This document shows, piece after piece, positions 1-12,510 of a stretch of DNA of 64,000 nt. Both the position numbers and the translations under genes were made by a program. Numbering within the stretch: position 1 is the first letter of the stretch; each line of letters starts with the position of its first letter. A model generated the notes under the pieces. It did not search any database, was not told where the DNA came from, and worked only from the letters and a program-made list of their open reading frames with translations. The DNA comes from Bimastos eiseni (Eukaryota; Annelida; Clitellata; Crassiclitellata; Lumbricidae): contig OY365808.1 in assembly GCA_959347315.1 (NCBI GenBank), positions 7,951,979-8,015,978 of the forward strand, given 5' to 3'.

Positions 1-2048
1 AATGATATACATGTACAGGCCTCTTGTCACTGGTATTTGATACAGGGTCATACTTAATATTTGTGGTTAGTTGCATGTGTCTATGTGCCTGGACTATTTA
101 CATGCGTGCACTGTTTGGATAATTACGTTCGAATTGTCTTGAACGAAATATTCTGCTGAATGTGAGATAGTCATTTTCTTTAATTGACACTAACATTATG
201 GTCATAATCTTCAGGCAGTGTCAGGTGTAATCCGTTCAACAGTTAATTTTCATTTACTGTAATCTTTGTAATCTTTGAAGCTCAGTGAGGCCTTTAATTA
301 ACCAATGTTTTACAACTTGATGAATGAATATGTTATATTCTCATTGCAGAAAATAATTATGATTGATATAACTGACTTTATTGAGTGTTTTTGTTGCAAT
401 TCCTTTCAATTCTCTTTCATAAATTCAACATTTCTTCAGCGCCCACAAAAGCGAAGTCGTGGGAACCAGCTTATTCACAGGCGCTTAATGAAAACAAATC
501 GATTTTGGGGTGTGACGATCAAGAGAATCAGAAAATTTGACTGCGAAGGTGGATGGTGTTTTGAGTTGAAACAGCAAGGGGTAGGGAAGTGGAGGAATCA
601 GAAAAGGGTTCGTGAGGAAGCAATTAATGATCTTAGTTTTAAGTGAAAGACCTGTGGGAAGATGGTAGGTGGAGGTTGAAGCAGATATTTCTTCTCTTTC
701 TCTCTCACTATTTTACTGCACAATATATTCTTCTCTTCTTCTCTTTAAAAAATATGATTGATATAACTGACTCTGTTGAGTTTGTTGGGCATGCCTACTG
801 CAATTCTTTTCATTTTTCAGGCTGTCTCCCTCTTTCTCTCTCTCTCTCATTCTCTCTCTCTCTGTCTTTCACATAACCTATGCTGTTTTGTACCAGGCTA
901 GTTGTCCAAATGACTTATGGACACCAGGCATTTAGCACTACACGAACACTCAAACTGTTTCTAAGAAATTAACATTAGTTAGCCGTATCGATTGCATGAG
1001 GAATTTTCGACATGTTAAACAATTATTACATGCAGTGATGATGTTTTTAATTCAGGACAACTAATTTTTTGCACTTGCAGGCATTCGGTCCATTTTTAGT
1101 TTAACCCCACGTACATAGTTATTATATTATAATTAAACAAATACACTAACATTTTATGAACAGATCTGATTTCCCAGTCGTCCGTTGGGCCACAGTGCCC
1201 AAAAACGAAGTCGTGGGAATCAGCTTAATCACAGGCACTTAGTGCATTGTGCAAATCATGAAACGAGTGACCAGCCACGGACCAACCTTGACCCAATGAA
1301 CGCAGAATAGGCCTACAGACACAGGAAAGAGTTATAACAATTGATTCAAGAGCTTTTATAAAAGCTCATGGAAGCAGTTTGTGCAGGTAAGACAGTAGCT
1401 AATTAGACCGATATGGAGCAAAGTGTCTGAATCCAATTTTTCGGTTCATCTGTGGAAAATTAAGGAATTCAGACTCTCTATAGGCTATATACACGGCAAT
1501 AGTATGATACACTGTCCTATTTCAATTTACCTTCAAGGCGCTGATGCACGGATGAAGGAATGCTTGCATTTAATCAGTGGACCAATTATATCGCCGAACG
1601 GAGCGCATGTAATTATGTCCATATTAAGGACATTTAGGAAAGATAAATTAAATGAAACCTTACTAAATAATTATTTCCCCACAGAGTCACAAAATCAACC
1701 TAACTTTCAGAGATTAAGAATTGAAACAATAATATATTATCCATTTTGATTATGAGTATCTTTGATGTGAATAATAATTATTGAACAAACTGAAACATAT
1801 AAAAACCGCAAAAATAGAATTATGAGCTCCAAACATCGAGTGCTCATAATGATTATATTTTTCTATGTTCTCACCGTATTGATTGCGCTATACAAATTGG
1901 TAGCCTTTGAGCGAACTTGCGTAACGTTACCATAGCAATTGTTCTACCTCCGGTTTTACATTAGTTAAGAACTGAACGTAAATCTAAACCTTGTGTAAAC
2001 CTTGTGTAACAAGGCTGCATATTATAACTTTATAATTACTGCAATACA
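1..2048. other. Upstream non-coding region
   Basis: No exon with support was found here. The open frames have no recognisable domain and unlikely composition. A short repeat appears at about 436-490 and 1195-1250 (it shares 'gaagtcgtgggaa' followed by 'cagctta'); related copies lie at about 34560-34615 and, more weakly, 59765-59805. A CT-rich simple stretch lies at about 825-870. The last 130 bases before position 2049 probably hold the CSTPP1 promoter. Confidence 0.6.
1926..1939 (+). promoter_or_regulatory. RFX X-box-like site
   Basis: The 14-mer GTTACCATAGCAAT fits the RFX-factor X-box consensus (RYYNYY-WW-RRNRAC) at 13 of 14 positions; only the last base differs. It lies 110 bases upstream of the CSTPP1 start codon, within the usual distance for ciliary and centriolar genes. 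The match is seen in the sequence; RFX control is inference from the consensus and from the gene's role. Confidence 0.55.
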
Positions 2049-5000
2049 ATGGAAAAGGATGATTGGAGGTTTTCGCTCTCTCCAGAAAAATATTTGGGTA
2101 GGCCTATTTCTCAAACTATCTCAGCTGTTCATTTTCGTCTCATCTTTAAAATTGTTGAAATCGTTGTCATGTGGTCTTGATCTTCAACCAATGCTTTATT
2201 ATCCACCAACAAAACATACACAATGCATAAGATGATTACGGTAACAAAAAGAAACAAGGATAAACTGTAGTTTAGCGTATTTTATTTAAAAAAATTTCAT
2301 CAGAAAAAATAGCGTATTTAATTATTTGGCGTGAATAGATGTCGAACTACTTCAAACAATCAATGCTTTATTGTTCACGAACGAAATACCAGACACATAA
2401 CGTATTAACAGTATAGTAACCAAACATGCAGTGAACAATGAGAAACCCCAAAGGTCTGGACCGCTCCGCTAACAGAGGTAGCCCAATTTCATCCAATAAT
2501 TATGCAACCAATGAAACAATTCACAGAAAACTCTTCCGTGATATCCGCGATACATCAATTGCAACTAACCAATTGGTAAACGTCAGAGCAATTAAACATC
2601 TTGGTCTTGGAATTTTATTCATGCTTGCACAATACTGATGATTATTTTTTTTTATTATTAAGTGAAACACTGAAGTCATTTTGTGTAATGCTTAAAAATT
2701 GCAACCGGGGATTATGCTATGTGTAAATGTGTTGGACAATTGAACACTGTAAGTTACTGATGTATTTTTATAATGCCATAAATATGTAACATTAATAGTT
2801 TTTTAAATTTATCAGAGAAGACCCATGTTATGGTGTACTTGGAAGATGCCATATCTCAGCTGCTGGACCACAAAGACGATAATCCGAAAGTAAACCCTAC
2901 TTCATTTCTTCTCAACTAGTAAGTATGTTGCAGCTTATTTGAAAGATTGTGGTGGTTGCCTTGGTTTTAAAGTTTTTGAGTAATGCTTTATGATGTTAGT
3001 TTTGTTTTTTGCTTTATATCAACTTGAGTTGACTATAAGAAGTCTATTTACAAAGACACAAGCAACATTTTGCTACATTGTTTCAGGTGCATTTCCTCAT
3101 TTATTCTTGACCAATATCCTGCCAAAAAAACTTCCAGTTCTTGTCTTTGCCTCATAGTTGACAAATTTATTTATAATAGAACCAGAATAATGAATTAAAA
3201 TTTTGTGGACAGTTAACAAGCAGAATAGAATCCTATTCTATTTTATTTATGGATTTATAAAACGCCTCTCACAGTACAACCTAATCATAGGTGCTAAAGA
3301 ATGTGATAAGCACGAATGTATATAGCCATTAGTAAGGCAATTTGGTAGCAATTGATGGATGGAAAGCTAACTATAACTGATTTAGTGCAAAAATGAACTT
3401 TTATTGATTCTAATGTCAAAAACTTGGATGACATCAGCTGCTGTAATGTTTGTTGCTATCTCTGTGTTCAAGTTTGATAGCCTGTGCAATTAGTATGAGG
3501 AAAAGTCTCATGGTCAGAAGCATCTGTTTGAGAGCCCTCATGATATTTGCATCTGGTACCTCGTGCAAGCACCTCAACCAAGTAGCACCGTGCCTTTGAA
3601 GTTGTTGACCCCTCCATCTGGAACTCGCTCCCCTTAGAGATGTGACTGATGCCAAGGAGTAATGCGCCTTTCTTTTACAAGTTGTGGTTGGGCTTGGAGT
3701 GCCTCTGAGTGGAATTCTTGAGAGGGTGCTATATTAAAATGAATGAATGCTTTAATTTTTATGTTTGGACATACCTGATGAATGAAATGTTTTGTTATAG
3801 AGAAGCAGTTGTTGGTTACTTATCGTGATGTGTTGTTTTCTATTTGAATAGCTTTGCAAGCATAAAAGCAGGGAACCATGTTCTGCTGAGAGAATATAGT
3901 TTTGTTAAAATTACTCCACATAATCGTTCGTCTTTTGTGAGAGCGTTCTGGAAGTGCTTCTGTAACATTGGCAGAAAAGGAGGTATTCTATCACATACAG
4001 CCATTGTGGGTTTCAGTTTTAAGTGTACATGATTTTATATAGCGCCGTTGTGGCCTTGACCTTGCAATGAGTTGATCAGCTAAGAGTCTTGACCGCCGCT
4101 GCCCGCTTGAATAGGTCTCCGTGTGTGAACCATGCTTGCCCAAAATTTGTATCTCTGAAATAAGCCACCTTCAGAAGGCGGCCCGCAATCCACATGCTCT
4201 CTTATGCAGAGGAGTATGGGACAGATCCTATATTTTAGTTTTAGCGTTGTGCTGTAATCTTATAACATTGTTTTGAAGAGTCATTTGAGGATCATTGTCT
4301 CATTAGTTGTGTTATGATGAGGTGAATTTCTACAACTGGATTCAGTATCCATTTATATCAGAATTCATGTTAAAATGAAGCAGGTTAGAAGGAGACGCTG
4401 GTGTACTTATTTTGCTGCTATTAGTAATAACCTTATAAATTTATATTTATTTTGTATTAAATACTTATAAAGTGGATTTCTAATTGATAGTTATTCTGTG
4501 TTTATAAAATTTCCTTGGCTATTCTGCATTTAGTTTGTAAGCAAGTGAGTCTACACTTCATTGTGCCAACTGCAATCTGCAATTTGTGTCTCAAATCGTG
4601 TACATTATTGTCCTTACAAAGAACTTGCTGCAGATGTCTTTAGTAATGTAATCAATGAAGTTATGTAAGGTAATAATCGTGGCATCTGTAAGAAGTTGCT
4701 GAAGTCTAGGGTTCCTCAGTAAATGTCAGTATATACCTTTTCTATTACAGAAACTGATGAATAATGAAACCTTTAGAAGTTTAGAATGTGTAGTATATAT
4801 ACACACTCACTACATACATACATACATACATACATACATACATACATACATACATACATACATACATACATACATACATACATACATACATACATACATG
4901 CATGCATGCATATATGCATACATACATACATACATACATACCTACATACATACATACATACATACATACATACATACATAATATATATATATGATACGTG

Positions 5001-8000
5001 ACAATCTGCATATACATGTTTATCTTGAAACATTACTGACCAAGTCTATTGTGGGATTTTTTGGCTTACATGAGATACTATGTTATAGGCGTTGATTCAT
5101 TTGTTGCCTAGATCTGCTGAGTATCCGGGAGTATCATGCACTTGCCTGCATCATCTGTGCAGACTTTCCATTGGCACTTTTTCAGAAGATCGCAAAGTAA
5201 GTATGATATTAGGCTTGGAATTGTAATCATTAAATTATAACTAAGACAATCAGTTGTCATCAACCTAAGACAGCGGTGAAGAATATGGTGAAGAAACCAC
5301 TTTGTATTACAGATTTCATGTATTACCTGTTTATTTTACTTAGCGATTCTGAGCAATTAGAAATTGTTTGAAGTGTGATGGAAATAGATTCAAGAGAAAA
5401 CTAGACTTTGTTAAGCTACTGTTTTCAGATTATAGCTAATTAAACTTGGATTATTGCTTTATTTGTGTTGAGTATATGGTGGTTAACAGTGATATTATGA
5501 CTCTGGTTGAGTGTTGTTTAATTTAAGTGGATATTTATTTTATTAATAGAATTGTTCTGACGGCTGATGGAACTGAAGTGTCTCTCATCTCGTTCTTGGA
5601 TTTCATTTATGCTTTCCAGCTGCAATTCTGCTTTGATGGTTTGTTTTCTGTTATTTCATTTAAGAAATTAATAAAATAGTATATAAGTAAGTGACCGAAT
5701 ATTTGGATCAGTGACGTATTGTTATATCTTTAATATTTTGGTGCTTAATATCTCAATCACAGACTTTTGAAAAGTAGTATTTTAGGGGCCTTATAGAAAC
5801 GATCACGCTCATAGGACTGTCGCTCATAAATCACAAGCAATTACTGCAAATCCAACTGTTAAAGTAATAAGCATTTACACAGTTAAGTCGAGAGAAACAT
5901 CCTATAAAAAATGAAATCTGGGTCTGGGTTTGTTTAGTATCTTACTTTCCACAGATTCACTTGTCTAATGCAGTGCATTATAAAATACAGTAATGTAGTT
6001 TCACTGCATAGTAATTGTTAACAAGTTATATTATGCGTGTTTTGTTCTTTGTAGAGTTCTTGACTAAAAGTTCAGAAGTTTATCGATCGCTGCTACAGAA
6101 CCCAGCAGCAAGTCACTTGGATGCAGTCGTCGTGCCAACATCGGAAGAGCGCCCTCTTCAGGCGTCTGTGGAAGCGAGCAAATGCGATCAAAGCAGCCAT
6201 GATGTGGATGCAATGCAGTTCTTTCGAGCCCTCTCGGCTGCTTGTGAACAACTTGACAACAAGTGACACTTACCAATTTTTTAATTCATCTACTTACTGA
6301 CTTACTCATCAATCTTTGTAGATCTTTTTCTAAACTCCTCAGCTGTGTAACTGAATAGATGCTGGGGGATCAGGAAACTAATATATCTCATGTCAATATG
6401 TTGCCCACATTGCTGGGCAACATATTGACATCGTTAGGCTTTGACCTACATTCGTGTGATGGCCCAGTTAGCTGCATAGGTAAGAGCCCAGGTCGTGTCT
6501 CTTGCGCCACAGTGAAAGCGAGCATGTGGATCGCGGTTCGCTTCCCGATGCTGGCTTATTTAAGAGATTTTAACATCTCGGGCTAGTACGGTACTTGCTT
6601 GGGGAACCCAGGGACGGCGATCCCCCCACCTTTTACAGAGGTGGGACATGTGATACGTGTGTCCCCCACATTTCCTGCCCTCTCATTGGGTGTCCCCCAC
6701 CTGTCAAATGAGATCACCGCCTCTGGGGAACCCAAATGGTTTGGCGCCCATTCAAGCGGGTGAGTGATGATGGAGGATCTCACCCGATCAGTCCATTGAA
6801 AAATGAGCGAGGTTGAGGCCATTTATGTTCACTACAGATAATCAAGTACATCTACCAATTCTCTAGTTATCTGTGAAATTGTTTATCCCCAGCTCTTTTT
6901 TGACAACTCAGTGACTGCACAATGTTTATTCACTCACTTATTAAGTAGTTAGTTCATCCACATCCACATACTCAATTGCTTGCTCACTCTTTCACTGAAC
7001 TTGCTTTATTCTATCTTGTTACTGTTTAGGTTTCAGAGCGACAGATTTATTAATAGTTGTATTTTGAAACATTTTATTCTTAACTTTGCAATCTGTTAAT
7101 TACAGTTGTCCTTCAGTGAGCCTGCTTCGTGAAATCTTGTCAGCGAAAGACAGAATCACATTTCATGGATTCCTTTCCAGTTTATCAAAGAGTGCAAAAC
7201 TGAATGATGTCATTGGTATGATATATCATTAAAAATAAATTTTTAATAATAATAAAAGTATATATATATATATACATGATAGATTGTGTGATGGTACACG
7301 TAAATGATATGAAGACACATGCTAACTAATTTTAATTTGTTTGCTATTAACGATTAACTATCTGTCTGTACTAATATAATTTTTATTCATTACACATATG
7401 CATAAAAATGAAGTTCAGGATACTAAAAGGTATTTCGTCGTATATTTGTTGCTCTCGTATTTGCCCTTAATCGTAAATGTCATAGTGAACGAGTAAAATC
7501 CATCTGTTAGTAAAACTATGCTCAGTGAGCTGAAAAGATTCACCAGTGGTCGGCCCATGCACAAGAAGTGTGGACCGTGGAACCAACCAGATTTTTGTCG
7601 ACAGCTGACAGATGGCATGGATGTTTAGAGTCTCCGGGTCAAGTTGTATAGATAGGATCGGACATTATGGGACATACCTCTCTTATGTTCCACTAACTTG
7701 GGACATGATACCTCCAATTTGTTCCACAGTGGGATATTTTGGTTTATACGATAAGTTCATAAGCTCACCGAGTCAACATTGCGGCTGCAATAATTACTTC
7801 TTGGTGATTGATAGACAGTGGTCATGTTGATTAAGTAATCATTGTTATCAATTTAGTATAGCAGTTGACTTTCCAAAATAACAAGAACAATCTTGAATCA
7901 TATTTTATTTTTCATGCAGGAAAACTTCCGCAACGATCAGAACTTTTTACGATGACAGAACAAGAAATGAATTTGTAAGTTTGAACTTTTTGTTTTTACT

Positions 8001-11000
8001 TCATTGTGGAGTACTTTTGGCAATGCCAGGTGAATGTACTGTGGGAGAATAGCTTTTGTAAGTTGCTAGTTGTTTGTTAGCATGGCACGAATAGAAGACA
8101 ATAGATTCTGTTACATCCCGCTAGTTGGTAGGTTTCCTCTTTGTTTAAATTTTGAATTTCTTTACTGACAGATTTTACAATCTGTTCTGCTAATATTTAA
8201 TAGCATTGTCAGTTTTAAGACCTTTATACTGTCATAAGTTATTTGGACCTTTTGTTGTGTTCTTTGTCATAATAATATCTTCACCCTGCATCATACTCTT
8301 TAGGAGTAATGTTGATTTTGATTATTCTGAATTGAGACAGTTGCTGATGTTGTGCATCTCAGTTACTGATGCTGATGAGCAAGGGTTCTGTGATCTTCTA
8401 TTGTTATCATAGCTAAACGCCTGCGTTTATTCTCTTCTTCAGATTTTCAAGAACATAGGTAAAGGGAAAGATGGCTATTAGATGTACAAGGGATAGCAAT
8501 GAGAGAGCAGGAGGAAGACAATTGAGTCATGCAGACTAGCTGGCTGGTTGGTTGGTTGGTTAGTTGGCTGGTTGGTTGGTTGGTTGGTTGGCTGGCTGGC
8601 TGACTGACTTACTGACAGACTGACAGACAGACAGACAGACAGACAGACTGACTGACTGACTGACTGACTGACTGACTGACTGACTGACTGACTGACTGAC
8701 TGACTGACTGACTGACTGACTGACTGACTGACTGACTGACTGACTGACTGACTGACTGACTGACTGACTGACTGACTGACTGACTGACTGACTGACTGAC
8801 TGACTGACTGACTGAAACTATTAATTAGATAAATCAGTCAAAAGTACGGGAGACTGTGGAAGAGGGGATTTTTAAAATCATCCTCTGAGCACAATGAACT
8901 CGCTTAATCTGCAATATTTTGTTTGGCAAGCACGTATGAAGACGGTCCAGGTGAAAAAAATTAATGGGACAATTCGTACGTAGAAATATTCAACTCTGCA
9001 ATAGTGACAGTATTTATTGTGCATGAAATATTCAGTTTCGCATTTAGCAGAGTATTTGTCACAGATAAAGAAATGTCACATTATTTAACCCTTTAATGAC
9101 CAGCATTATTGATTATGCATTTCACTTTAGTACATGCTGGTCGTTAAAGGGTTAAGCATGACTTGTCACACTGGCCACCAGACTTTAGTATCTATGTTCT
9201 CGATATCTTCCTTCGTTCTCCGTTCACCGTATCACTTTCTGTCATGTATAGCAATATGGTCTCTGTGCTTGCCCTTCTGCATTTCAATTGGACTTTGCTT
9301 ATCAAATCACTTATTACCTCACTTGTCAAGACCCACTAATTTACTCAGACCTTTGCACAACTCCATCTTAGCCCCTAGCTACCATATATTCTGCACCAGG
9401 GATAAAGATTTACTGATTCTGCACATGTAGTGACTTGAAAAAATGGTCAAATATAGAGATGAATCAGTTTAACCTATAATGCTGAGAGGGATTCGTTTCT
9501 CAAGCAGAGCGTTATATATGCTTTGTTCGCATTTTCTCTCCTTCCATGTCTCCAAAGAGAGTTCCATTTGCTCATGCTATAGTGCACATGCTAGGCACAG
9601 TTAACCCAAGATGTGCAACCGTAGAAACACATGTGCTAAGCACAGAAGAATCATGCTAAGGCAGCAATTAATAAAGTCTATCGCCTGGATTTAATAACTG
9701 TTAATAAATCTCAGGTTCTTTGAATCTGTCAGGATTTCATGGTATTATTAGAACTCTATTTGGGATTTGAAGCCATCCAAATTTTTAGTTCTATGGATTA
9801 GTAGGTCGGTTCAATAATTGGACTTCATACAGTTCTTAATTTGAGTCAATTTTCTTGTCTTACTGCTTTCTAGGAACTTGTGCTCTATGAATATTCATGT
9901 AATAATACAATTTGCATGTATTACATTGTTGTTTAATCTTAAGTAAAAAAGTCTATGACTGATATCTGTGTAAGTGTGTGACATAAGCAGTAAGCGTGTT
10001 ATGCATTTGTGCATTCAGTGTGCCAGCATACCACTTGTATGCCTCTCCAGGACAGTTTACAGGGTCTGTTTCGTTAGACTGAGGGAAACAAGGTTTGTTT
10101 CAGATATACCAACAAAGCCAAGCTCTGCGTGTGCTTTGCTGACGCACAGAATACTCTGTAATCTGTGAGCCGCTAAATGTCTGTCAATGCTCAGAATCTG
10201 TAATCATCATCATCATCATCATCGTCAGCTGCATTGGGCACTTTCATTGAGTTGATTGACCAATCTGCACCCTATCAGTTCAATTGATGTGATTAATTAA
10301 TTAGCAATCATTCTTATCCTTTGTTGTTGGTGTTAGGAAACTGTTGTAAAGTAGTAGCGAATAGGCCTGTAATTACTATAAGTCGACAAATTTAAGACTA
10401 TTTTAGGACGGCGAAATGGGTGTTCGACTTATACTTGAGAGACAACATTTTGGAAAATTTTCGGACTTAATATTAAACTTTGCAAAACATTGGTTGATTT
10501 CATGTGGTATGAATATAATGCCAGTTAGAAAACTGGCATTATATTTCGCGAAGAAATCCGCGGATGTTCTACGCCGAAAGACAGCAGGTATCAAACTATA
10601 TATCTTGATTCATGACGGCCGCATACATTAATATTTATCGACCCATAGTAAAATATATATTTCGCGAAGAAATCCGCCGAACTTCTCCACCGAAAGACAG
10701 CAGATATTAAGCTATATCTCTCGATTTATCACTCGTTTTTGATTTTATGGGTTCCACTTGTATTCGAGCCGTCAATTTTTGACACTATTTTTGTCCAAAA
10801 CTTGCACTTCGACTTATACCCGAATCTACTTATAGTCCAGTATATAGGGTAACTCTTTATACACGGTTGACCGACCACCTTATGAAATCAAAGAACTTTG
10901 ATCACCTTATGAAATCAAAGTGCTAATTATTTCAGCCAATAGCTGTAGACAGATCTCAATTGCTTCCAGTAATTACTAATGATATTGCTTCTGACATCAA

Positions 11001-12510
11001 TTCTATACTCTTAAGAGTGATATAGGCCATCTAGTTTGATGGTGACTGAAGCAAACTGACACGTTTTTCAGTAAACTTTACATTTTTATTTTTCAATCAT
11101 CAAATAAGACGTGCCAAGCAAGGAATTATAATACCATCTGGAATGTGTTACTTCTGGAAGTGTTTTGTTTATTTTCGGTTTATTTAGATTTTCTTTGTAT
11201 TTGAGGAACTGTAATTTCGATCATTTATTTTTGGCAGCCCAGTTTCGTTTCAGCACAGTTTGTCTTTATGTTACTTAGCTGTCGTTTAGGCAATAGCGTC
11301 AGTGTTACAATTTCTATGGAGTGTTGCTTGTAGTTGATCAGTGTTGTCATTAAGGCAATGGGTCACCTTTCATTATGTGCTCTAGGTACACAAGTGAAGC
11401 GCTTTGTATTATTGGTATATTATTGGCATAATTATAAGGTCGCTTGCTGTTGTAGATGCTGGGCTACATGCAAAGAACACTGTTTACCATTTTTTTGCTT
11501 GTGTTTTCACGCATTTATTGTTTAATGCCGCCATTTGTGTGGCTCATGTGTTCTGTACTACAGCTTGGAATGCAGGACATCTTGTTTAGTAGTCTATAAT
11601 GCTAACAGTTGTAATCAGACAAATAAGATCAATGGTTAGTTTGATGATTGGGATGAGGTGGCGAATCTCCAAATATTTGCAAATCTTAAACTTAGGCATA
11701 ATTTATTTGCTGTTTAGATGAGTATAAAATGTCTTTTCACTATATACATAATTATGTATGGTTTATAGTTGTTTACACAGAACATACTTAGGTGCCAGAT
11801 CTCATAGTGCAGGTGGTGCAATCTAAAATCCAATGTTCCGGAGCTCAAATCTCGTGGAATCCGCCTGAATTTAACCACTGAATCGGAATATTTATAAAAT
11901 ATTAGTGAATATTGTGACTATCGGATGAGATGGTAATTCTTTTTATTATTACTGTTAAGGCTACTTGTACTGTGATATTATTATTTCTATCAATGCTATT
12001 TTATTTCTTTCAGATTCCACGAATATTTGAAGTCGTGCAGCAAATATTGAACTCAGATATTTATAATTTGAGGTGATTTAATTCCTGTTTAGAGCACCAA
12101 CACCAACGATGGAGAAATTTGGGACAGAGGATTTCACCACCTCTTCATCTGGCACACAGACTGTTTCTAGTTCTGCTATTAAATTTCAAGAACCTCAGAA
12201 TCCATCGTCTAAAGATGCCTCATGTATGAGCAACCGCGGTCGACCGCCCGGATCCAGCAGAACAGAAGCAGTCAAGTCGGCAGAGCCAGGGCGTTGGGTG
12301 TCGTCTATCGGTCAAGATGGGTTCTCCACTGGCTCCCCTGCCAAGGGTAGACAGTTCAGAAGAAGCTCATCTTCTACTCGCCAAACTGGGTCGAGTAGGA
12401 AGAAAAGAACAAAATCAAGACAGACAACTCTGTCTTCCTCCAGCACCGATAATGATGACGACGATGATGTCGACGATGATTTAAACTCGTCATTATCCTC
12501 TAGAAACTAA
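2049..12510 (+). CDS. CSTPP1: CSTPP1 (C11orf49 family), tubulin polyglutamylase complex regulator
   Basis: Exons: 2049-2097, 2816-2918, 3852-3982, 5112-5196, 5550-5638, 6055-6262, 7106-7215, 7920-7974, 12093-12510. All introns are GT-AG, phases agree, and the sum is 1248 bases (415 aa plus stop). The order of conserved blocks follows human C11orf49: EKYLEKTHVMVYLEDA near the N-terminus, then REYSFVKITPHNRSSFVRAF, LLSIREYHAL, SFLDFIYAFQLQF, VVVPTS and RITFHGFLSSLSK. In vertebrates the protein sits at centriolar satellites and microtubules and tunes the tubulin polyglutamylase complex. The tail (about residue 277 on) is Ser/Arg/Lys-rich and ends in an Asp run and SSLSSRN; human also ends acidic, but this protein is longer (human about 331 aa). 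The start is the only ATG that joins in frame to exon 2. The last acceptor is less certain (see 12014-12050). Confidence 0.92.
3560..3745 (+). mobile_element. LINE 3' remnant (CR1/L2-like RT C-terminus)
   Basis: Decayed + strand reading gives FEVVDPSIWNSLPLRD, close to the reverse-transcriptase C-terminal block [17 protein letters not shown] seen at 25 kb. It is followed by the family's 3' end 'cttgagagggtgctatatta' and an 'atgaatgaatg' tail. It lies in the second CSTPP1 intron and is broken by stops. Confidence 0.65.
4811..4980. repeat. (CATA)n microsatellite
   Basis: About 170 bases of tetranucleotide CATA/TACA with a short CATG variant block and one CCTA variant in the middle, in the third CSTPP1 intron. 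The long open frames over it on both strands (YIHT and MYVC repeats) are artefacts. Confidence 0.97.
6390..6431. repeat. Perfect 18-bp hairpin
   Basis: Arms ATGTCAATATGTTGCCCA (6390-6407) and its exact reverse complement (6414-6431), with a 6-base loop. It lies in a CSTPP1 intron just upstream of a hAT-like element. No known function; possibly a small foldback insertion. Confidence 0.85.
6609..6725. mobile_element. hAT-like MITE, copy 1
   Basis: A near-palindromic non-coding element of about 117 bases. It starts CAGGGACGGCGATC and ends GATCACCGCCTCTG, so the ends are imperfect terminal inverted repeats. The octamer GGGAACCC flanks both sides, as expected of an 8-bp hAT target duplication. 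A related copy in the opposite orientation is at 60286-60425. It lies in CSTPP1 intron 6. Confidence 0.7.
7470..7645 (-). repeat. Interspersed repeat, LINE-tail-associated, copy 1
   Basis: Shares 'gtgaacgagtaaaat', 'ccagtgg', 'aaccaaccaga' and 'gacagatggcat' with copies at 15725-15975, 19533-19725 and 62695-62905. In three of the other copies it adjoins the LINE 3' end, so it is probably LINE 3' sequence read on the - strand. It is in CSTPP1 intron 7. Confidence 0.65.
8541..8815. repeat. Tetranucleotide cascade ending in (GACT)n
   Basis: TTGG repeats pass through CTGG and CAGA into about 170 bases of uninterrupted (CTGA)n from about 8648 to 8815. The graded change of unit suggests successive point mutation and expansion. 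It is in the long CSTPP1 intron 8. Confidence 0.97.
9089..9151. mobile_element. 63-bp piggyBac-like MITE, copy 1
   Basis: The element is a hairpin with CCCTTTAATGACCAGC at one end and its near-exact complement at the other. TTAA flanks both sides (9085-9088 and 9152-9155), the target preference of piggyBac transposons. Related copies are at 39645-39707, 40558-40620 and 52857-52919. It has no coding capacity. Confidence 0.8.
10512..10720. repeat. Hairpin and diverged tandem duplication
   Basis: A perfect 15-bp hairpin (AATATAATGCCAGTT, 4-base loop, complement) spans 10512-10545. It runs into a unit containing 'tttcgcgaagaaatccg' and 'cgaaagacagcag' at about 10536-10605, repeated with changes at about 10645-10715. 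The words 'cgacttatac' at about 10425 and 10810 suggest the block is part of one larger degenerate element, family unknown. Confidence 0.6.
12014..12050 (+). other. CSTPP1: Alternative CSTPP1 last-exon start with early stop
   Basis: The acceptor at 12012-12013 follows a strong T/C tract. Joined to exon 8 it adds LFHEYLKSCSKY and a TGA at 12048-12050, removing the Ser-rich acidic tail. The acceptor at 12091-12092 keeps the open frame to 12510 and agrees with the acidic ending in vertebrates. Either may be used; I prefer the second. Confidence 0.4.

Noticed and set aside
1423..1749. 108-codon open frame in the upstream region
   Set aside because: No recognisable domain and no splice partner.
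4757..5033. Several open frames with YIHT or MYVC repeats on both strands
   Set aside because: Translation of the CATA microsatellite.
10203..10225. CATCAT array that might be a CRISPR-like or regulatory repeat
   Set aside because: A plain trinucleotide microsatellite; no spacers. No CRISPR array is expected in animal nuclear DNA.
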